A DNA stretch of 16,479 bases from an uncultured Candidatus Saccharibacteria bacterium (GTDB taxonomy: Bacteria; Patescibacteriota; Saccharimonadia; Saccharimonadales; Saccharimonadaceae): contig CAQRDK010000003.1 of NCBI GenBank assembly GCA_948868795.1, forward strand, positions 1 through 16,479. Reading direction: 5' to 3'. Positions 13,151-16,479 of this stretch are shown here, piece by piece (the stretch's first letter is position 1; each line of letters opens with the position of its first letter). The notes below the pieces were generated by a model. It had not been told where the DNA came from, searched no databases, and saw only the letters and a program-made list of their open reading frames with translations. Made by a program: the position numbers and the translations under genes.

Positions 13151-13984
13151 CTATTCTTCTACTATTTTCATCTCCACCGCCCCGACGCCCGAATCAATTT
13201 CAATCAACGTCGTGCCGTTCCCCACGCTCTCTCCGTCCGACAAACTCCTCCCGTCCAGCGTCACCGAGCCTATACCCTTATCAATCCTCAGCCTATAATC
13301 CCCTTCCCTGCCAATCAAAGTCAATTCGGTCTTCCCCACTCCGGCCGTCACCCTACCATTTCCGACCACCCTCGCCCTGAGCTCTGCCTTCCCCGCCCCG
13401 AGATCCAAGTCCAAATCATGCAACTCCCCGCCGCGAATCTCCACGACTCCCGCCCCGCCGTCAATCTCCGCTCGCCTCGTCGCGAACAACTCATCAATCG
13501 CCGTCTTCCCCGCTCCGAGATTTAATTTCAAATCCCTCGCCTCCAGCCTCTCGACATCCAAAGTCCCCGCCCCAATCTCAATCTCCACGCTATCAAACGT
13601 CGTATCCTCACGCACATAAATCACCAAATCCCCCGTTCCGCCCCAGCCGAAAAATCCGTGACTCTTCTCGACTACATTCAGCGTCGACCCGTCCACCCAC
13701 GACGTAATATATTCATTATTCGTCTCAATCCGCACCGGCTCCCCTTCCTTCGCCGTCCGAATCCTCACCGCCGTCGCCTTCACATTCACGTCCAGCCGCG
13801 TCATTTCCTTTCCGGAAAACTCCGTGTTCACCCATTCCGAGTTCCCATTCCAGCTAATCTCGTCTCCCCACACCATCATCCCGACAAACGACAATCCCCC
13901 GATAATCCCCGAGAAAATTGTCACAATCAACAACACCGCCAGCGCCAGCGCAAACCACTTAATAACCTTCTGTGCGCCTTTCAT
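13151..13984 (-). CDS. Membrane-anchored DUF4097-type beta-repeat protein
   Basis: This encodes 277 residues. A hydrophobic helix at about 9-38 (FALALAVLLIVTIFSGIIGG) anchors the protein. The outer part carries short repeats that each turn on a Gly-x-Gly: IGAGTLDVE, LGAGKTAID, GGAGVVEIR, LGAGKAELR, AGVGKTELT, KGIGSVTLD and SGVGAVEMK. Such regularly spaced beta-strands are characteristic of DUF4097/putative adhesin or LiaG-like proteins, which form a beta-solenoid at the cell surface. The start overlaps the stop of the LiaF-like gene by one base (TAATG), so the pair is translationally coupled. LiaF/LiaG-type pairs in Firmicutes act in envelope-stress sensing; whether that holds here is inference. 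Confidence 0.85.
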   Translation of the reverse strand: MKGAQKVIKWFALALAVLLIVTIFSGIIGGLSFVGMMVWGDEISWNGNSEWVNTEFSGKEMTRLDVNVKATAVRIRTAKEGEPVRIETNNEYITSWVDGSTLNVVEKSHGFFGWGGTGDLVIYVREDTTFDSVEIEIGAGTLDVERLEARDLKLNLGAGKTAIDELFATRRAEIDGGAGVVEIRGGELHDLDLDLGAGKAELRARVVGNGRVTAGVGKTELTLIGREGDYRLRIDKGIGSVTLDGRSLSDGESVGNGTTLIEIDSGVGAVEMKIVEE

Positions 13985-14715
13985 TACTTAATCTCCACTC
14001 CGCCGAACACGCAAGTCGCTTCAACATACAAAGTCCGCTTCCCAGAAGTTCCGGAAGTCTCAGAATCCCCATCAGCATCCGCACTCTTCACCCTCTTCTT
14101 CCTACTATCCGATACGCCCCCAAAAATCGACGTCGACGCAATTTCCACCTCCACATCCTCCGGCGCATAAATCACAATCCCGCCAAAAATCGACGATGCC
14201 TTCACGATCGCATCTTTTTTCATCTTCGCCCCGCGCAAATCCAAATCAATCCCCCCAAACACCGAATCCAGCCGGCACCCCTTAAACTCCTTGCCATCAA
14301 AGTTCACATCCTGCTCCCCGAAAGTCGCCCAAAACTCCTCCGTCTCCGTATCGACCGTCTCCGCCTCGCGGATCTTCCGAATCTTCTTCGTCACCGCACT
14401 CTTCGCCGTCCCGTGGAAAATCACCGTAAGCCCAATCAGAACCAGAATCGCCGGGAAGAACAACTTCCACACCAAATCAAAACTCAAAACATGTAAACAC
14501 CCCAGCAACAAACACACCCCAATCAACAGCCCGACAAAGTTTCCCCACTTATGCTCGTCCGTCACCAAACCAATAAAGCACGGCACAATAATAATCAAAG
14601 TCCACCACCCCGGGAAAAAGATTTCAATATTCGTCACTTCCAGCGCATTCAACCCCAAAATCACCCCCAGCGCCACCAAGACCAACCCCCACAACCAATT
14701 CCCGACTTTCTTCAT
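13984..14715 (-). CDS. LiaF-like membrane protein with FGG repeats
   Basis: This encodes 243 residues. Four membrane helices lie in the first 110 residues (WLWGLVLVALGVILGL, WWTLIIIVPCFIGLV, FVGLLIGVCLLLG, FFPAILVLIGLTVIF), matching the LiaI/LiaF transmembrane region (DUF5668-like). The C-terminal half carries the LiaF-C type beta repeats, each marked FGG: SVFGGIDLDL, SIFGGIVIYA, SIFGGVSD and CVFGGVEIK. The start at 14715 is preferred because GGGAG lies 5 nt upstream; a TTG reading at 14742 has no ribosome site. It is the first gene of the operon that contains argS and orn. A role in sensing cell-envelope stress is known for LiaF and inferred here. Confidence 0.85.
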   Translation of the reverse strand: MKKVGNWLWGLVLVALGVILGLNALEVTNIEIFFPGWWTLIIIVPCFIGLVTDEHKWGNFVGLLIGVCLLLGCLHVLSFDLVWKLFFPAILVLIGLTVIFHGTAKSAVTKKIRKIREAETVDTETEEFWATFGEQDVNFDGKEFKGCRLDSVFGGIDLDLRGAKMKKDAIVKASSIFGGIVIYAPEDVEVEIASTSIFGGVSDSRKKRVKSADADGDSETSGTSGKRTLYVEATCVFGGVEIK

Positions 14716-14787
14716 TTTAACTCCCGAAACCTCAAGTCGCAAAACTCAAAGCTTAACTTAAATAACTTATAATTATACTTCCCTATA

Positions 14788-14796
14788 ATTATACCA
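14788..14796 (-). promoter_or_regulatory. Extended -10 promoter of the LiaF-argS operon
   Basis: TGGTATAAT is read on the minus strand, about 72 nt before the LiaF-like start. A second TATAAT occurs at 14772-14777. No clear -35. Confidence 0.5.
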
Positions 14797-14802
14797 TATC
14801 TT

Positions 14803-14936
14803 CAGAGTTTGTGAGTTTTGATGAAATACAAGGCAAAATTGAGAAACGCAAGGGAGCTGGGCTCACCGCCCTGCTCCCGCGTATCGCAAACTTTAACGCA
14901 GTAGTTCGCAAAACTCACAAGCTCTTCACAAACTCT
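14803..14936. repeat. Inverted repeat with GC hairpin at the 3' end of pyrG
   Basis: TTGTGAGTTTTG (14809-14820) is the exact inverted copy of CAAAACTCACAA (14909-14920), which overlaps the pyrG stop codon. The similarity extends outward (AGAGTTTGTGA) after an 11-nt gap, into the last pyrG codons. Inside, ACGC-AA-GGGAGC pairs with GCTCCC-GCGT, and GGGC with GCCC. The element could be a palindromic repeat insertion or a structured 3' UTR. It lacks a U tract expected of a simple terminator. Confidence 0.55.
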
Positions 14937-16479
14937 CTAAACAACGGATGCACATTCAGCGGCCGCGACTTCAACTCCGGGTGCGCTTGCGTCCCGACGA
15001 AGAACTTACATTTCGGCGCCTCGACGAACTCCACTAGTTTCCCGTCCGGCGAAGTCCCCGCGACCACAACCCCGCCCTTCTCAATCTCCGACAGAAACTT
15101 CTGGTTCACCTCGTAGCGATGCCTATGTCGCTCGACAACGTCCAACTCTCCATAAATCTCCGCAACCTTCGAGCCGCGAGAGAGCCGCGCCGAACAATTC
15201 CCGAGCCGCATCGTCCCGCCGGTCGACTCCTTCCCCTTCTGCCCCTCCATAATATAAATCACATTCTCCCCTTCGCCTGCGCCGAACTCTTCCGACCCCG
15301 CCTTTGCGACGCCGCCCTTCCTCGCTGCCGCGACGCAAGCCATCTGCATCCCGAGGCATAGCCCGAGATAAGGCTTATCATGTTCGAGCGCATAAGTCGC
15401 CGCCCGAATCTTCCCCTCCGCGCCGCGCACTCCGAAGCCGCCCGGCACGACTAACCCATCTACCCCCGCAAAATCCTCATCCGTCGCCTCTTCCGCATTC
15501 AGCCACACAATCTCCAGATTCACCTTATCCCGCGCCGCCGCCGCTTTCAGCGCCTCTGTCACGCAGATATAAGCGTCCTCATTCCCGACATATTTCGCGA
15601 CCAAACCCACTCGCACCGTCCGCGGCCACTTCGTCCCCCTGAGCCGCGAAAACTCCTCCCACTTCGACATGTCCGGTTCCGAAGAGTCCCCGACGAACTT
15701 ATTCAAAATCTCCAGCACCCCCGACTTCAAAACATTAAACGGCACGTCATATACCGAGTCAATATCCGGCAAGTTCAGCACCGCCTCCCCCGGAATCCCC
15801 GAGAACGCCGCAATCTTCTCACACATCGACCTCGGCGCCGGCTTCTCCGTCCGACACACGACGACATCCGGAATAATCCCGAACCCGCGCAAATCCTTCA
15901 GCGCATTCTGCGCCGGCTTCGTCTTCAACTCCTTCGACGTGTTAATCCATGGCACATAAACCACATGCACATACAAACAATTCTCCCGCCCCACCCGATT
16001 CGCAAACAGCCGAATCGCCTCAATAAACGACAGCCCCTCATAATCCCCGACCGTTCCCCCGATCTCCACGATATGAATATCCGAATCCTTCCCTGCCATC
16101 GCAATCTTCTCCTGCACTAGGTCCGTAAAATGCGGCACCATCTGCACCGTCCGCCCGTGAAAACCCCCGCTCCGCTCCTTATCAATCAACTCCTGATACA
16201 GCGCCCCCGACAGCACCGACGAATACCTCGACGTCTCGAAATCAAGAAACCTCTCATAGTGCCCAAGGTCGAGATCCGTCTCCTTCCCGTCCGCCGTCAC
16301 GAAACACTCCCCATGCTCGACCGGATTCAAAAGCCCCGCATCCACGTTCAGATACGGATCACATTTCTGAATCGAAACCTTAAACCCTTTCGCCTTCAAA
16401 ATCACCCCGATCGACGCCGCCGTAATCCCCTTCCCCACCCCCGACAAAACTCCCCCTGTCACAAAAATATACTTCGGCA
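14915..16479 (-). CDS. pyrG: CTP synthase (partial, N-terminus outside window)
   Basis: The enzyme converts UTP, ATP and glutamine to CTP. The frame is open to the window edge and reads PKYIFVTGGVLSGVGKG, so the true start lies outside; a GTG at 16462 is internal. The synthase domain shows the P-loop-like SGVGKG, KCDPYLNVDAG, HGECFVTADGKETDLDLGHY and EIGGTVGDYE. The glutaminase domain carries the nucleophile Cys in GLCLGMQ and the His-Glu pair in AHPELKSRP. The usual FHPEFKSRP is changed to AHPELKSRP, but the catalytic residues are kept. It ends at TGA (14917-14915), overlapping an inverted repeat. About 521 residues are in the window, nearly the whole enzyme. Confidence 0.97.
   Translation of the reverse strand, partial: PKYIFVTGGVLSGVGKGITAASIGVILKAKGFKVSIQKCDPYLNVDAGLLNPVEHGECFVTADGKETDLDLGHYERFLDFETSRYSSVLSGALYQELIDKERSGGFHGRTVQMVPHFTDLVQEKIAMAGKDSDIHIVEIGGTVGDYEGLSFIEAIRLFANRVGRENCLYVHVVYVPWINTSKELKTKPAQNALKDLRGFGIIPDVVVCRTEKPAPRSMCEKIAAFSGIPGEAVLNLPDIDSVYDVPFNVLKSGVLEILNKFVGDSSEPDMSKWEEFSRLRGTKWPRTVRVGLVAKYVGNEDAYICVTEALKAAAARDKVNLEIVWLNAEEATDEDFAGVDGLVVPGGFGVRGAEGKIRAATYALEHDKPYLGLCLGMQMACVAAARKGGVAKAGSEEFGAGEGENVIYIMEGQKGKESTGGTMRLGNCSARLSRGSKVAEIYGELDVVERHRHRYEVNQKFLSEIEKGGVVVAGTSPDGKLVEFVEAPKCKFFVGTQAHPELKSRPLNVHPLFREFVKSL

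Noticed and set aside
14811..15116. Plus-strand ORF of 101 codons starting before the pyrG end
   Set aside because: It begins with GTG without a ribosome site, runs through the inverted repeat and then antisense through well-conserved pyrG codons.
16460..16462. GTG as start of pyrG
   Set aside because: The frame continues upstream to the window edge as PKYIFVTGG, which matches the family N-terminus, so the gene is simply cut by the window.
1..16479. CRISPR array, tRNA, rRNA or insertion sequence with transposase
   Set aside because: No regularly spaced direct repeats, tRNA or rRNA signature or transposase motif was seen on reading both strands.

Overview
The window looks like a chromosomal segment of a Patescibacteria/CPR bacterium, most probably Candidatus Saccharibacteria (TM7). 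This is an inference from gene content: a compact sigma-70 factor without region 1.1, an unusual DnaG, very tight gene spacing, a TM7-style pairing of small membrane proteins with housekeeping genes, and two secreted FISUMP-domain paralogues of the kind abundant in that phylum. The standard genetic code fits, because pyrG and other genes end at TGA or TAA/TAG in expected places. Most of the window has a strongly C-rich plus strand.

Layout from left to right. 1-1850 is a FISUMP cassette on the minus strand: promoter, structured leader RNA, secreted protein and a conserved 3' tail. 1906-4328 is a minus-strand operon of rpoD, a VirB2/TrbC-like two-helix membrane protein and a diacylglycerol-kinase-family lipid kinase. 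4349-5989 is dnaG, which is divergent from a plus-strand membrane-anchored protein (6041-6658) that is followed by mscL (6769-7356). 7357-8025 has no large gene; it holds a candidate stand-alone RNA with promoter and terminator, a possible 41-residue ORF on the other strand, a bidirectional hairpin, and the 3' tail of the second FISUMP cassette. 7805-9745 is that second cassette, also on the minus strand. 9797-14796 is a six-gene minus-strand operon: LiaF-like membrane protein, DUF4097-type protein, argS, orn, a YjbR-like protein and a polytopic membrane protein. 14915 to the window end is pyrG, cut by the window edge.

The most notable signal is the pair of about 150-nt leaders in front of the two FISUMP genes. 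Their sequences have diverged in three stems, but the changes are compensatory and the stems remain paired. An apical loop and a 3' segment are identical in both, are 12-bp complementary to each other and could form a pseudoknot. A segment next to the Shine-Dalgarno site can compete for the base stem. Together this looks like a cis-regulatory RNA, possibly a riboswitch-like device controlling surface or secreted proteins; I do not recognise it as a known family. Other points of interest are a DnaG that has lost all four zinc ligands, several apparently leaderless promoters with an extended -10 placed 6-8 nt before the ATG, and an uncharacterised about 200-nt RNA gene downstream of mscL.
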